From Prochlorococcus marinus str. MIT 9401 (GTDB lineage: Bacteria > Cyanobacteriota > Cyanobacteriia > PCC-6307 > Cyanobiaceae): a DNA stretch of 44,189 bases. Under the pieces are notes generated by a model. The model ran no database searches and had not been told where the DNA came from. It saw only the letters and a program-made list of their open reading frames with translations. Shown piece by piece: positions 1 to 9,122 of the stretch (position 1 is its first letter; each line of letters starts with the position of its first letter). A program made the position numbers and the translations under genes. The stretch covers positions 1-44,189 of the forward strand of contig NZ_JNAR01000012.1 in NCBI RefSeq assembly GCF_000760095.1. The letters run 5' to 3'.

Positions 1-765
<765 letters not shown>

Positions 766-825
766 ATAAACTTAATTTATTGTTTTTAATTTATATTTTC
801 TATGCAGTTTTCAAGGTTCATACTA

Positions 826-943
826 TCCTGGTGTTCATGGCGATGTGGAACCACTCCGATCCATCTCGAACTCGGTTGTGAAACGCATCAGCGGCGAAAA
901 TATTTAGGGGGTAGCCCCTTGAGAAAATAGCTCAATGCCAGGT
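826..943 (+). rRNA. rrf: 5S ribosomal RNA
   Basis: The closing stem is TCCTGG at the 5' end and CCAGGT at the 3' end. Between them lies the conserved loop region CCGATCCATCTCGAAC. The gene sits about 60 bases after the 23S end, which is the usual rRNA operon order, and is followed at once by a strong hairpin terminator. The ends are accurate to a few bases. Confidence 0.95.
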
Positions 944-953
944 AAAAATATTT

Positions 954-987
954 AAAAGGGTTTACTCTTCAAGAGTGAGCCCTTTTT
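954..987 (+). terminator. rRNA operon terminator, probably bidirectional
   Basis: The stem AAAAGGG plus TTACTCTT pairs, with one G-T pair, with AAGAGTGA plus CCCTTTT and is followed by T residues. It ends the rRNA operon. Its T-rich right arm overlaps the stop codon of mutM on the opposite strand, so it probably also stops transcription coming the other way. Confidence 0.85.
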
Positions 988-1865
988 TATTTTTGGCATT
1001 TAGGACACCAATGGGTACTTCTTCCTGTAATTTTTTGCCTTTCAATTAAATTTCCACATTTGTGACATTCTTTACCAGTTCTCCTATACACATTTGTCTG
1101 TAAACCAAAATTCCCATTCTCTCCTTCCAAGTCTCTAAAATCACTAAATGTCGTCCCGCCAGAACCTATACTTTTTTTTAATACAGATACGATTGATTCT
1201 TTAAGTTTGATTAACTCATTCTTCTTTATCGTTTGAGCTTCCCTAAAAGGTGATATGCCAGCCGAGTACAAACTTTCATCAGCATAAATATTACCTATAC
1301 CTGCCACTATTGTTTGATCTAATAAAATAGCTTTTATAGATTTTGTTCTTTTCGAAATAACTTTCTTGAGGTATTTTGTATCAAATTCTTTAGAAAATGG
1401 TTCTGGTCCTAATGAACCTAATCCTTTGATTATTTTATTTGGCGATAACCCTTGCTCAATCCACCACATTTGGCCAAAACTTCTTACGTCAATGTATCTA
1501 AGCTCATAATTGCTTTTATCGAAAAATCTTATTCTTGTATGTTTACAGGGTGGAGTAGAGTTTTTGATGAATTTGAAATAGCCAGTCATTCTAAGATGAA
1601 CTATAAGAAATCCGTTATTTTGTGCATTTTCTAGAGGATATTGAGTATTATCATTTTGAACTTCTTTTAATTCAGCTATTAAATATTTTCCTCTTCTGTC
1701 CCATTTATAAATAAGTGAGTTCCGAAGTCCTTTAATGAATTCTGATTTGTTTTTTGGGAATGCAACTGTTGAGTCTCTGCAGACTTCAACTTTTTTGATT
1801 ATAAAGTTATTAAGTTTTTGCTCTAAACCTCTGCGAACAGTTTCAACTTCAGGTAATTCAGGCAA
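987..1865 (-). CDS. mutM: Formamidopyrimidine-DNA glycosylase (MutM/Fpg)
   Basis: Bifunctional DNA glycosylase/AP lyase that removes 8-oxoguanine and formamidopyrimidines. The N-terminus MPELPEVET carries the catalytic Pro2 and Glu3 of the family. Lys60 in RRGKYL matches the conserved H2TH-family lysine. The C-terminus (about residues 265-292) is the zinc finger with two CxxC pairs (ECHKC and WCPKC). The length of 292 residues is normal. It lies four bases after the psaE stop, so the two are probably cotranscribed, psaE first. High-light picocyanobacteria need this repair against photo-oxidative guanine damage. Confidence 0.97.
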   Translation of the reverse strand: MPELPEVETVRRGLEQKLNNFIIKKVEVCRDSTVAFPKNKSEFIKGLRNSLIYKWDRRGKYLIAELKEVQNDNTQYPLENAQNNGFLIVHLRMTGYFKFIKNSTPPCKHTRIRFFDKSNYELRYIDVRSFGQMWWIEQGLSPNKIIKGLGSLGPEPFSKEFDTKYLKKVISKRTKSIKAILLDQTIVAGIGNIYADESLYSAGISPFREAQTIKKNELIKLKESIVSVLKKSIGSGGTTFSDFRDLEGENGNFGLQTNVYRRTGKECHKCGNLIERQKITGRSTHWCPKCQK

Positions 1866-1869
1866 TTAT

Positions 1870-2079
1870 TTAAGCTTTTTCTAATTCACTTTCTGCAAAC
1901 ATATTTGTAGTTGCCCCTTCAGCAGTTCCACTAATTCCTGCATAATTACATTTATCAAATCTAACAGTGCAATTATATTTAATACCTGTTTTATCAATAG
2001 AAGCAACTTTACCTATTTCGTTGTACCAGTATGATTCTGGTCTTTTTATTCTTACGAAATCGCCTCTTGCAATTGCCAT
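1870..2079 (-). CDS. psaE: Photosystem I reaction centre subunit IV (PsaE)
   Basis: PsaE is a small stromal-side SH3-like subunit of photosystem I that helps dock ferredoxin and supports cyclic electron flow. The segment [20 protein letters not shown] is the typical family N-terminus, followed by [12 protein letters not shown] and a closing [12 protein letters not shown] chose the ATG at 2079, giving 69 residues, which is the usual PsaE size. An in-frame ATG at 2142 would add 21 residues that are not part of the known fold; no clear Shine-Dalgarno decides between them. Immediately upstream of mutM. Confidence 0.96.
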   Translation of the reverse strand: MAIARGDFVRIKRPESYWYNEIGKVASIDKTGIKYNCTVRFDKCNYAGISGTAEGATTNMFAESELEKA

Positions 2080-2159
2080 TTGATTAGGATTAACTTGATT
2101 TGACAATAGCTCATTATTAATAGCTTTAGACAAATTATTCACACAAATTAATTAAAGTT

Positions 2160-2930
2160 CTAACAAAAATCATTTATCAAATCCTTTTCGAATTCCTCTT
2201 TAGCATTCTTACTTCCCATCCATTTTCTGCCAGGTACTCTTACATCTAATTCGTCAGTATCACAATTGATTGAAAGAATTAGTTTTTTATTTTCTTGATT
2301 TAGCACGTTTAAAACTTGTCTACCTTTAATATTTTTATTTGATTTACTTTGAACAATTAAAGGACCATAAATTTTTTTATCTATTTCATTTAAGTCATTA
2401 TTTTTTTTATTTTCAGTTGCTTCATGATTTTCTGAATTAATTATGTTCTTTTTTCTTATTTTGAGTTTTTGACCAACTTTTATTGAATCAGGATTATTGA
2501 GATTATTAATCTCTATTAGATCGATTACTTTTAAATTATATTTGTTTGATAATTCAGTAAGATTTTCACCATTTTGAACAATATGATAATAATTTACTAA
2601 ATTTGATTGTTTTTTAAGATTTTCAGTAGATTCGGAGATAATTAGATTTTGGCCAACAAAGATATAATTTTCATCTTTTAAGTTATTCAATTTAATAATT
2701 AAATCTTTATTTATTGAATATAATTTTGAAATACTTGATATTGTATCTCCGCTTTTTACAATATGAATTTTTTTTACTTCACTTTTTTTTTCAGTAATTG
2801 ATTCTTTTCTAACTATATTCTCAATTTTATTTTTTTCTGAAAATATCTTTTCTTCTGATTTTATCAATGACTGATTAAAGAAATTAATAAATATAGCAAT
2901 TACTAAAAATGCAAATTTCATAAAACGCAC
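2160..2930 (-). CDS. Secreted protein with two LysM domains
   Basis: LysM domains bind the glycan of peptidoglycan, so this is probably a periplasmic wall-associated protein. The N-terminus (residues 1-24) is a signal-peptide-like hydrophobic stretch. Two LysM repeats follow, about residues 54-98 (IHIVKSGDTISSISKLY) and 115-158 (YHIVQNGENLTELSNKY). The C-terminal 95 residues are lysine- and asparagine-rich with no recognisable catalytic domain and end in a cysteine. It could be an adaptor or the binding part of a wall hydrolase. It is on the same strand as psaE-mutM, directly upstream of psaE. Confidence 0.85.
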   Translation of the reverse strand: MRFMKFAFLVIAIFINFFNQSLIKSEEKIFSEKNKIENIVRKESITEKKSEVKKIHIVKSGDTISSISKLYSINKDLIIKLNNLKDENYIFVGQNLIISESTENLKKQSNLVNYYHIVQNGENLTELSNKYNLKVIDLIEINNLNNPDSIKVGQKLKIRKKNIINSENHEATENKKNNDLNEIDKKIYGPLIVQSKSNKNIKGRQVLNVLNQENKKLILSINCDTDELDVRVPGRKWMGSKNAKEEFEKDLINDFC

Positions 2931-2993
2931 TATTTATTTAAAGATAATCTTTAAATTTAAAATCGCTAGGTATTTGAAAACAATTTAATTAAT

Positions 2994-4385
2994 TTAAACC
3001 TGAAAAATAAACTTTAAAAATTTCTTTACTCTTTCGTAGGGGGGATATCTCAGATTTAAATCAAATAAAAAACCTTTAAAAGTAATAGATTTTTGATTTG
3101 AAAAATTTCGAAACCCTTCTTCTCCATGAAATTTACCAATACCACTTTGCCCAACGCCTCCAAACGGTAAATTTGGAATAAGGACTGGTAACATCACATC
3201 ATTTATGCAAATTGTTCCTGAGCTGGTTACTTTTGAAATATGATTATGAATTTTTTTATTGCCTCCAAATAAGTAGATTGCTAATGGTTTTGATGTTTGA
3301 TTAATCTGTTTTAAAGCTGATTCCTTATCATTGAATCCAATTACTGGAAGTAGTGAACTGAATAGTTCTTTTTGCAAAATATCTGTTTCATTTAATTTAG
3401 TTCTCAAAATTGTAGGAGCTATTTTCAACTTTTTTTTACTAAAAGTCCCCCCAAATAAAATTCTTTTTTCTTTTTTAAATTGTTTGAGAATTTCTAAAGT
3501 TGATGTAAATTGCTTTTTCTCTAATTTTGATAAGTTTTCGGAAATAATTGGATTATCTCCGTAAAAACTTACTATGCATTTCTTTAATTTTTCTATAAAA
3601 ATATTTTCAATTTCTTTATCTACAAAGATATGATTCGGAGCTATGCAGGATTGACCAGAATTAAAAAATTTACCCCAAACAATCCTTTTAGCAGCCACTT
3701 CTAAATTTGCATTCTTGAAAATAATTACAGGATTTGTTCCACTTAACTCAAGAGTTAATGGAGTCAAGTTTTTAGAAGCTAATTTCATTATAGATTTTCC
3801 TGTTTCAGTACTTCCTGTAAAAAATATATGATCAAAATTTTGTTCAATTAATTTTATGGATTGTTTATAATCACCCTCTACTGTCATTAGGACATCTTTA
3901 TGGAAATATTTGGAAGTAAGCTTTTTAATAAGTTTTGATGTCGCAGGACATTTCTCTGATGGTTTTATAACTGCGGTATTTCCTGCTGAGAAAATATTTA
4001 CCAATGGCTTTAAAACATAAAGTAATGGATAATTATAAGGACCAAGAATTAAGACACATCCAAGAGGTTCATAAATAACTTTGGAAGTTGATGGAAATAG
4101 ATAAAAAGGTGTATCAATCTTTTTTGGTCGCATCCAAGAATTGAGTTTCTTTTTTATTAGTGAAATTTCTTCTTTCACTAAAAGAATTTCTGAAAGCCCC
4201 TCAATTTCAGATTTACCTAGATCAACAAAAAGTGATTTTATTATCTCTTTTTTATTTTCATCCAAAAGCTGAGAAACTTTATTGATATGTTGGATCCGCC
4301 ATTTTATATCTTCTGTTTTACCAGTGAGAACTGTATTTTTTAATTTATTAATTTCTTCCAAATGAAATTTATCAGAAACTTTCAT
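2994..4385 (-). CDS. Aldehyde dehydrogenase (class 3 / fatty-aldehyde type)
   Basis: NAD(P)-dependent oxidation of an aldehyde to a carboxylic acid. Catalytic residues are visible: Asn118 in GPYNYP, Glu213 in LELSG, and the nucleophile Cys247 in GQSCIAPN. The nucleotide-binding FTGSTETGK is at 189-197. The short N-terminus and total of 463 residues, with a basic and aromatic C-terminal tail (PPYERVKKFLKFIF), resemble class 3 and fatty-aldehyde dehydrogenases. In cyanobacteria such enzymes clear aldehydes from lipid metabolism or oxidation. The substrate cannot be told from sequence. Confidence 0.92.
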   Translation of the reverse strand: MKVSDKFHLEEINKLKNTVLTGKTEDIKWRIQHINKVSQLLDENKKEIIKSLFVDLGKSEIEGLSEILLVKEEISLIKKKLNSWMRPKKIDTPFYLFPSTSKVIYEPLGCVLILGPYNYPLLYVLKPLVNIFSAGNTAVIKPSEKCPATSKLIKKLTSKYFHKDVLMTVEGDYKQSIKLIEQNFDHIFFTGSTETGKSIMKLASKNLTPLTLELSGTNPVIIFKNANLEVAAKRIVWGKFFNSGQSCIAPNHIFVDKEIENIFIEKLKKCIVSFYGDNPIISENLSKLEKKQFTSTLEILKQFKKEKRILFGGTFSKKKLKIAPTILRTKLNETDILQKELFSSLLPVIGFNDKESALKQINQTSKPLAIYLFGGNKKIHNHISKVTSSGTICINDVMLPVLIPNLPFGGVGQSGIGKFHGEEGFRNFSNQKSITFKGFLFDLNLRYPPYERVKKFLKFIFQV

Positions 4386-4541
4386 TTTATTCCTATGAAT
4401 AGTATTAAATATATCAGAGGATAAATTCTGAATAACTCAGGTTCTTAGCCGATTAAATCAAAATGAATGATTTATCAGTAATAATCAAATTTATTTATAT
4501 CATCTTTGAAAATCTGAATTTTTCTTGGTTAGTATATTTCT

Positions 4542-5432
4542 ATGAGGGAAAAATTTTCAATTAGATTGATATCAATAAATGAAATTCCAGAAGTCACAAA
4601 CTGGGCAAGGTTAGAAGGATTTTCTCCTGGAATGGATGACGTGTCAATTTATAGAAATACAGATAAACAAGGGCTATGGGTAGCTTGTCTAGAAAATAAT
4701 CCCATAGGTTCCATTGCATGTATAAAATATAATTCCTCATATGGTTTTATAGGTTTATTTATCGTTAAAAAAGAATTCCGAAATAATGGATATGGAGTGA
4801 AATTATGGAAACATGCCCTCGAATATTTAAAAAATGTTGATTGTATTGGTCTTGAGGCTGCCCCAGATAGATTAAATGATTATTCCAAGTGGGGGTTTAG
4901 AAAGTCTTCCATTACAAATCGATGGAAATTAAATGGTTCTCAAGATTTGCCATTGAGAAATTTCTATAAAGATCAATTTCATTCTTTTAAAGTTGTCCCA
5001 GGTAATAAAATTTCTTCTGAAGCAGTCTTAATTTATGATGATCAAAGAGAACCTAGTCCCAGACCACATTTTCTAAATGACTGGTTGAAAAATTCTCATG
5101 GTAATGTCAGTGCAATTGTCGATAATAATGGGATGTGCCATGGATTTGGCAGGATAAGACCTTGTGTATTGGAGGATAATGAGCAAGGTTGGAGAATTGG
5201 CCCTCTTTTAGCGGATACCCCACCACTTGCTGAATTATTAATAAGGGAGTTAGTTGGTGATTTAAATGCTCAAATCTTATTGGATTGCTCTAATCTGAAT
5301 CCTTATGCAAATTATCTGTTATCAAGTTTGGGATTTGAGGAAATATCAAAAACTTACAGAATGTATAAAGGCATTCAACCTCCCTGCCCAATGAATCAAG
5401 TATACGGACTTGCCTGCTTAGAACTGGGGTAA
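4542..5432 (+). CDS. GNAT-family N-acetyltransferase, two-domain (YitH-like)
   Basis: The N-terminal half (about residues 1-135) is a GNAT fold with the acetyl-CoA-binding segment FIVKKEFRNNGYGVKLW. The C-terminal half (about 150-290) resembles the second acyltransferase-like domain found in YitH/HolE-type proteins (GFGRIRPC, then a closing LGFEEISKTYRMYKG). The acceptor substrate is unknown. It is a single gene, transcribed away from the aldehyde dehydrogenase, so the 156-base gap should hold both promoters. Confidence 0.85.
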   Translation: MREKFSIRLISINEIPEVTNWARLEGFSPGMDDVSIYRNTDKQGLWVACLENNPIGSIACIKYNSSYGFIGLFIVKKEFRNNGYGVKLWKHALEYLKNVDCIGLEAAPDRLNDYSKWGFRKSSITNRWKLNGSQDLPLRNFYKDQFHSFKVVPGNKISSEAVLIYDDQREPSPRPHFLNDWLKNSHGNVSAIVDNNGMCHGFGRIRPCVLEDNEQGWRIGPLLADTPPLAELLIRELVGDLNAQILLDCSNLNPYANYLLSSLGFEEISKTYRMYKGIQPPCPMNQVYGLACLELG

Positions 5433-5501
5433 TAATTCCCTTTAAAGCGAGCATTTTGCCTTTTGTTTCTGTAATACTGAAAGAAGTTTGTTTGATTAAG
5501 A

Positions 5502-5750
5502 TTACCTTCCAGAAGGTTTCAAAATTTTTTCTACAATATCGGCATTGATTATAGTGATCTCTCCATTGTCAATATTGGCAACTTGAAACAAGGTCCATGA
5601 ATTTGGATTTCTAGCTCCTCCAATACAGTCGATAACTTGACCGACCCAATAATTTTCATCCTTTTCCTTGGTATATTCGCAATTTTCTTTTTTAATTGCG
5701 ACATAATCACCAGGCCTAACGAAAAGAAACTCAGGAGTTGCTGAGCTCAT
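5502..5750 (-). CDS. DUF3104 family protein
   Basis: A small picocyanobacterial protein of unknown function. The order FVRPGDYVAIKK, then NYWVGQVIDCIGGARNP, then LFQVANIDNGEITIINAD is what I know as the DUF3104 family. The fold looks all-beta, like an SH3 or KOW barrel, and soluble. It is a single gene. A near-palindrome resembling a cyanobacterial LexA site lies 15 bases upstream of its ATG, so it may be damage-inducible. Confidence 0.8.
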   Translation of the reverse strand: MSSATPEFLFVRPGDYVAIKKENCEYTKEKDENYWVGQVIDCIGGARNPNSWTLFQVANIDNGEITIINADIVEKILKPSGR

Positions 5751-5764
5751 AATAAATAACTAAT

Positions 5765-5778
5765 AGTATATACGTACT
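5765..5778. promoter_or_regulatory. Possible LexA (SOS) box upstream of the DUF3104 gene
   Basis: The sequence AGTAT-ATAC-GTACT differs by one base from the palindrome AGTAC-N4-GTACT that describes cyanobacterial LexA sites. It lies between the divergently transcribed DUF3104 gene (start 5750, minus strand) and the 30-codon gene at 5848. The match is by eye and short, so chance is possible in AT-rich DNA. Confidence 0.4.
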
Positions 5779-5847
5779 ATAGTAAGTTATTAGTCTTGTT
5801 GCTGAACTTTGAATTATTTAGCAAACTAGGGGTAATTCAAAAATAAA

Positions 5848-5940
5848 ATGGGATCAACTGAAATTGCTATATTTTCAACATTATTGGGGTTAATTCTAGC
5901 TTTAACCGACGCTTATATAGAAAGAAATATTCCTGGATAA
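5848..5940 (+). CDS. Single-helix membrane micro-protein (30 aa)
   Basis: The ATG follows AGGGG by about a dozen bases, a reasonable ribosome site. The product MGSTEIAIFSTLLGLILALT continues with an acidic and basic tail ending in NIPG. Residues 6-20 form one hydrophobic helix. Its size and shape resemble the tiny single-span subunits of photosystems and cytochrome b6f, but I cannot match it to a named subunit. Function unknown. Confidence 0.6.
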   Translation: MGSTEIAIFSTLLGLILALTDAYIERNIPG

Positions 5941-5988
5941 TATTTCCAATTCATTTCTTAAATTAAATAAGATTTAAGCTGGTCTAAT

Positions 5989-6108
5989 ATGTCGGCACGG
6001 TTGGAAACTAATTTTGTAAAAACTAAATATATAAACCCTCCCATTGCGAGACTTCCTTTAATTTTTTCTAACTGTTTTAATTTTCTCAAAAATTACTCTT
6101 GCGGTTAA
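5989..6108 (+). CDS. Small protein of unknown function (39 aa)
   Basis: An ATG-started ORF of 39 codons beginning MSARLETNFVKTKYINPPIA and ending in SCG. It is basic, with a moderately hydrophobic middle (ARLPLIFSNCFNFL). It uses G and C more than the surrounding spacer, as coding DNA here does. No domain recognised; a chance ORF is possible. Confidence 0.4.
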   Translation: MSARLETNFVKTKYINPPIARLPLIFSNCFNFLKNYSCG

Positions 6109-6201
6109 ACAAAATTTAAAGGGTATAGAAAAAAAAAAAGTATTGATTACTTCAAAATTAAAAAAAAATTAAAGAAATATTATTTCAAACACGAATTAAA
6201 T

Positions 6202-6339
6202 TTAAAGCCAAGCTTCTTTCATCTCAAGATAAAGTCTCTCGCTCTCAGCAGAATTAATTTTGCTGTCTGAATAGGATTGTTGCTGTTGCTGTTGTTGCTG
6301 CTGAGTTGAGTTAGTATTAGGATTTTGGACTTCGCTCAT
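6202..6339 (-). CDS. Small polyglutamine-containing protein (45 aa)
   Basis: The ORF starts MSEVQNPNTNST, then has nine consecutive glutamines coded by mixed CAG and CAA codons, then SYSDSKINSAESERLYLEM and ends KEAWL. Mixed codons argue against a simple trinucleotide slippage artefact. The C-terminal 20 residues could form an amphipathic helix. It is soluble, with no membrane segment. Function unknown; a low-complexity linker plus a short helical peptide suggests a protein-protein interaction role. Confidence 0.6.
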   Translation of the reverse strand: MSEVQNPNTNSTQQQQQQQQQSYSDSKINSAESERLYLEMKEAWL

Positions 6340-6454
6340 TAGAGGAATTAATTATTTGTGTTTATTCTCTCATATTGAGAGGTTTTTTTGTCAATTTAAA
6401 TTCTTAAATTTTATTTAAATTTTCTATGTTTTTAATTTTCCTTTTTTAGTGAAT

Positions 6455-6556
6455 TCATTTAACTACAGAAGGCTTGTTATATAGGAATTTAACTTCCCAA
6501 TATACAATTCCTAGGAAGATAGCACTTGCAATAATAATTTCAGAAATGGCTAACAT
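6455..6556 (-). CDS. Single-helix membrane micro-protein (33 aa)
   Basis: The ORF begins MLAISEIIIASAIFLGIVYW and ends with a basic tail (EVKFLYNKPSVVK). It encodes one transmembrane helix with positive residues after it. It lies in an otherwise empty stretch between the polyglutamine gene and the NdhF-like gene. No family recognised. Confidence 0.5.
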   Translation of the reverse strand: MLAISEIIIASAIFLGIVYWEVKFLYNKPSVVK

Positions 6557-6703
6557 TTTATTTTTCGATACTAATTTAATTTTGGTATCAATTAACACAG
6601 AATGCAATAGGTACTAATTACATTTTAGATTTTAAAAAATCTTATTTAATAAAATAACGCGTCGAAATAATATAAAATTTTAAGTTAGATACATATTATT
6701 TTC

Positions 6704-7138
6704 GTGGGAAATTTCATAAATTCAACAACTCTTATACCTTTAATACCTTTAGTAACCTCTTTATTTATTCTTATTTTATTGGCAAGTTTTAACAGAACAC
6801 TTAACAGGTTAACAAAGCCAGTTACTGCACTGGTGGCATTATCTTTATTAAGTTCTGCTTTTATAAGCTCATTTGACTATTTTAAGAAAATAGAAAAAGA
6901 ATTAGTTTTATCTGAATTTCTCAAATTTTTTGAAGAAAAAAATTTAGTTATACATCTCAATTTAGTAAATGAGAAAATTATAATTTTTTTCTCATTAATA
7001 ATGATATTAATTATTGGAATATCTTTTTATATATTGCCTAGAAAAAAAGGTTATGTCTCATTAATGATTAGCCTAGGATTAATTTCTTCTTCGGTGATAC
7101 TCTCAATAATGCTAATAGATTTCTCAGCACTAATCTAA
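6704..7138 (+). CDS. Membrane protein resembling the start of NdhF/NuoL (144 aa)
   Basis: Starts at a GTG. The N-terminus (LIPLIPLVTSLFILILL) resembles the first helix of NdhF/NuoL subunits of NDH-1, which begin with a similar LIPLxPL segment. About four transmembrane helices are visible (6-26, 38-55, 90-110, 118-143). It is far too short to be a proton-pumping subunit of about 600 residues and lacks the antiporter core. It may be a degenerate or specialised stub. Its stop codon overlaps the PTOX stop on the other strand by four bases. The NdhF link is inferred from weak similarity. Confidence 0.6.
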   Translation: MGNFINSTTLIPLIPLVTSLFILILLASFNRTLNRLTKPVTALVALSLLSSAFISSFDYFKKIEKELVLSEFLKFFEEKNLVIHLNLVNEKIIIFFSLIMILIIGISFYILPRKKGYVSLMISLGLISSSVILSIMLIDFSALI

Positions 7139-7644
7139 ACTTTTGTAAGCATTGACAAAGCTTCGTTAAGTTCTTGGACATGATTTAATTCATCTTGAGC
7201 AATTTCTTTTATTTTTTGATCATTAGGATTATCTATTAAATATTTGGAATAAGTTTCAAATGCATGTTCTTCGATTTTTATGTTGACATCATAAGCATTA
7301 GCTGGAGAAAGGAAATAATAAAAAACCATGATCCAGTAATAGACAAGTACAAGGTGTCTCGCAAAAAATCTATCAATCCAGAATCTATCTCCTCCTCTTT
7401 TCTCCATTTCTTTAAGATGCTCAGTTTCGTTAATAGCTTGATAAAAATGTTCTTTCATTAAAATCATTGTTTTCTCATTTTTAATTCCTAGGGATTCTTT
7501 AAAATGAAGAACTGAAAGAAATGCAAAATAAGGTGATCTAGCTATAACTTCTAAAACCCAAAATCTTTGTAAAGACCTACCAGAGTATATGAAGTCTAAG
7601 AAGTTAACTGTACTATTCAAAATCAAAGAATTTAATTTCTTCAT
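7135..7644 (-). CDS. ptox: Plastoquinol terminal oxidase (PTOX, alternative oxidase family)
   Basis: A di-iron oxidase that passes electrons from plastoquinol to oxygen, relieving over-reduction of photosynthetic electron transport. All six iron ligands of the alternative oxidase family can be placed: Glu32 (LEVIA), Glu73 and His76 (NETEH), Glu125 (IEEHA), Glu152 and His155 (DELNH). At 169 residues it is shorter than plant PTOX and is close to the catalytic core alone. A single hydrophobic patch near 98-113 fits interfacial membrane binding. Such genes are known from high-light Prochlorococcus. It ends tail to tail with the NdhF-like gene. Confidence 0.93.
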   Translation of the reverse strand: MKKLNSLILNSTVNFLDFIYSGRSLQRFWVLEVIARSPYFAFLSVLHFKESLGIKNEKTMILMKEHFYQAINETEHLKEMEKRGGDRFWIDRFFARHLVLVYYWIMVFYYFLSPANAYDVNIKIEEHAFETYSKYLIDNPNDQKIKEIAQDELNHVQELNEALSMLTKV

Positions 7645-7798
7645 GAATTTAGTTTTTCTTTAAGTATAATTACTCAACCTTCGAGGGCTATAATTTATTG
7701 AACTTGTTAACCAAAAATTAATCTTTATAGTCTAAAAATTGTTACTTCCATTGAAATATTTTTTTTTCATGCATTAATTGGATAGATAAAAACTTTAC

Positions 7799-7936
7799 AT
7801 GACAACTACTGAAAAAATTGCAAATGCCAAAAAGAGGATTGATGAATTAGAAAGACTTATAAAATTATGGAATAATTCAGAACAAGATGAGTCAAAAGTA
7901 AATTTTACAATGAACATTCAAAATAAAGTTGCTTAG
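7799..7936 (+). CDS. Small coiled-coil protein (45 aa)
   Basis: The ORF begins MTTTEKIANAKKRIDELERL. The heptad-like pattern and high charge suggest a short coiled coil over residues 5-26. The rest is polar (SEQDESKVNFTMNIQNKVA). No membrane segment and no recognised family. An ATG start in a gap without other genes supports it. Confidence 0.5.
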   Translation: MTTTEKIANAKKRIDELERLIKLWNNSEQDESKVNFTMNIQNKVA

Positions 7937-8086
7937 ATTGTGATGATTGAGGCTGATTAACTTTTATCTACTTAAAGTGATTTAATATCTTTGAGTTTTT
8001 TCCAATTTTGTTTAATTTTTTATATAGAGCAATTAAACCTATTTTCAAAAACGGTAAGGAAGAAATAATCTAAAAGAAAAATCTAT

Positions 8087-8200
8087 ATGAAAACCTTTTC
8101 AAAAAAATATTTAGTGCCGCTTAAATTTATACCATGGGTTTTTTGGGTATTTATATCTTTTATGAGTATATATTTGTGTAAGATTGCCTGGGTAAATTGA
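8087..8200 (+). CDS. Single-helix membrane micro-protein (37 aa)
   Basis: Product begins MKTFSKKYLVPLKF with a basic N-terminus followed by one aromatic transmembrane helix (IPWVFWVFISFMSIYLCKI). This arrangement predicts an N-in orientation. Function unknown. It ends 14 bases before the stop codon of the converging gene at 8214. Confidence 0.55.
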   Translation: MKTFSKKYLVPLKFIPWVFWVFISFMSIYLCKIAWVN

Positions 8201-8213
8201 ATAATTTATTGAG

Positions 8214-8522
8214 CTAGCTTCTCCTTAGCCAACCAGGAGCGCCGCCAAACCAATCCGATATATCATCTTCATTAGGGTTAAAATGATTTTCTTTATCTAG
8301 TCCATCTATCCCAAATGATTGTAAAAGGTTATCAATCCCTCCATCATTTTTTGTACCATTCCTTCTAAAGCTGTTAGCTTTTTTCAGCCAAAGAGAAATC
8401 GTTGAATTATGGTGTGCAAATTTCTCAACAAATATCCTTTCTTCTAATGTAATTGATTTATCTTGAGCAATTCTTTTGATTATCCCTTGGATTTTTAGTC
8501 TTTTTGCATTACTAAGAAGCAT
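8214..8522 (-). CDS. Conserved cyanobacterial hypothetical protein (102 aa)
   Basis: Soluble, mainly helical in the first 60 residues (KIQGIIKRIAQDKSITLEER), with an acidic C-terminal part ending DISDWFGGAPGWLRRS. The glycine- and tryptophan-rich end looks like a conserved short motif. I recognise the style as picocyanobacterial but know no function. Single gene, minus strand. Confidence 0.7.
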   Translation of the reverse strand: MLLSNAKRLKIQGIIKRIAQDKSITLEERIFVEKFAHHNSTISLWLKKANSFRRNGTKNDGGIDNLLQSFGIDGLDKENHFNPNEDDISDWFGGAPGWLRRS

Positions 8523-8825
8523 TTTTGATCAATTCATTATTCTTTTTATAGGAAGGATTACTAAATATATCTTGTCAATGTTAATTTCAACAAATTGGCT
8601 ACTTTAAGAGGTTTTTAAGCAAGATAAGTCTTAGAACACTAAAAAAAGGGATCAATTAGTTACACATTATACTTTTATTCATTTATCAAACTTATAATTC
8701 CTACAAATTAGATAAAAAAAATCAATCCATTATTAAAGACACTTTGAAAATTAAGAAAAAGATTGATTCAATTGTTGCATAATAGTAAACCTGTACTATA
8801 ATTAGTACAGATGTATTATTAAGGT
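8523..8825 (+). promoter_or_regulatory. Gene-free stretch with promoter and possible LexA box for the 68-aa gene
   Basis: No gene was found here. The right end holds a good sigma-70-type promoter: TTGCAT at 8775-8780, a 16-base spacer and TATAAT at 8797-8802. The -10 box lies inside an inverted repeat, CTGTACT then six bases then AGTACAG (8791-8810). Overlapping it is AGTAC-AGAT-GTATT (8804-8817), one base away from the cyanobacterial LexA palindrome. AAGG just before the ATG at 8826 is the ribosome site. Operator-type control of the next gene is therefore likely. Confidence 0.55.
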
Positions 8826-9032
8826 ATGAAAGTGATTTCATCTTCTCCTTATGCCCCTTTTAATTCAAAAGAGTGGAATTTTCTAATAAGCAAAAATGTA
8901 AAGTTTGAAAATACTCCAATAAAGATTCAAAAAAAATTTTATAGAACTTCTACTCTAAAAAAGATTGAAAAAGATAAACTTTTGCAAGAGAAGATTGAAT
9001 TGCACCAACAAATGCAGCTTGTATTCGGATAG
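8826..9032 (+). CDS. Small basic hypothetical protein, possibly LexA-controlled (68 aa)
   Basis: Begins MKVISSSPYAPFNSKEWNFL; soluble, lysine-rich, with a helical, glutamine-containing C-terminus (KDKLLQEKIELHQQMQLVFG). It has a clear AAGG ribosome site and a promoter with a palindromic operator directly upstream. No family recognised. If the operator is a LexA box, the protein may act in a DNA-damage response. Confidence 0.65.
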   Translation: MKVISSSPYAPFNSKEWNFLISKNVKFENTPIKIQKKFYRTSTLKKIEKDKLLQEKIELHQQMQLVFG

Positions 9033-9122
9033 AAAAATATTAACTAACAATCTTTTTATTGAATATTATTTTACGAGATCCCATTTTTTGTTAGATTAGT
9101 AGAAATACAAGAAGGATTTAAT

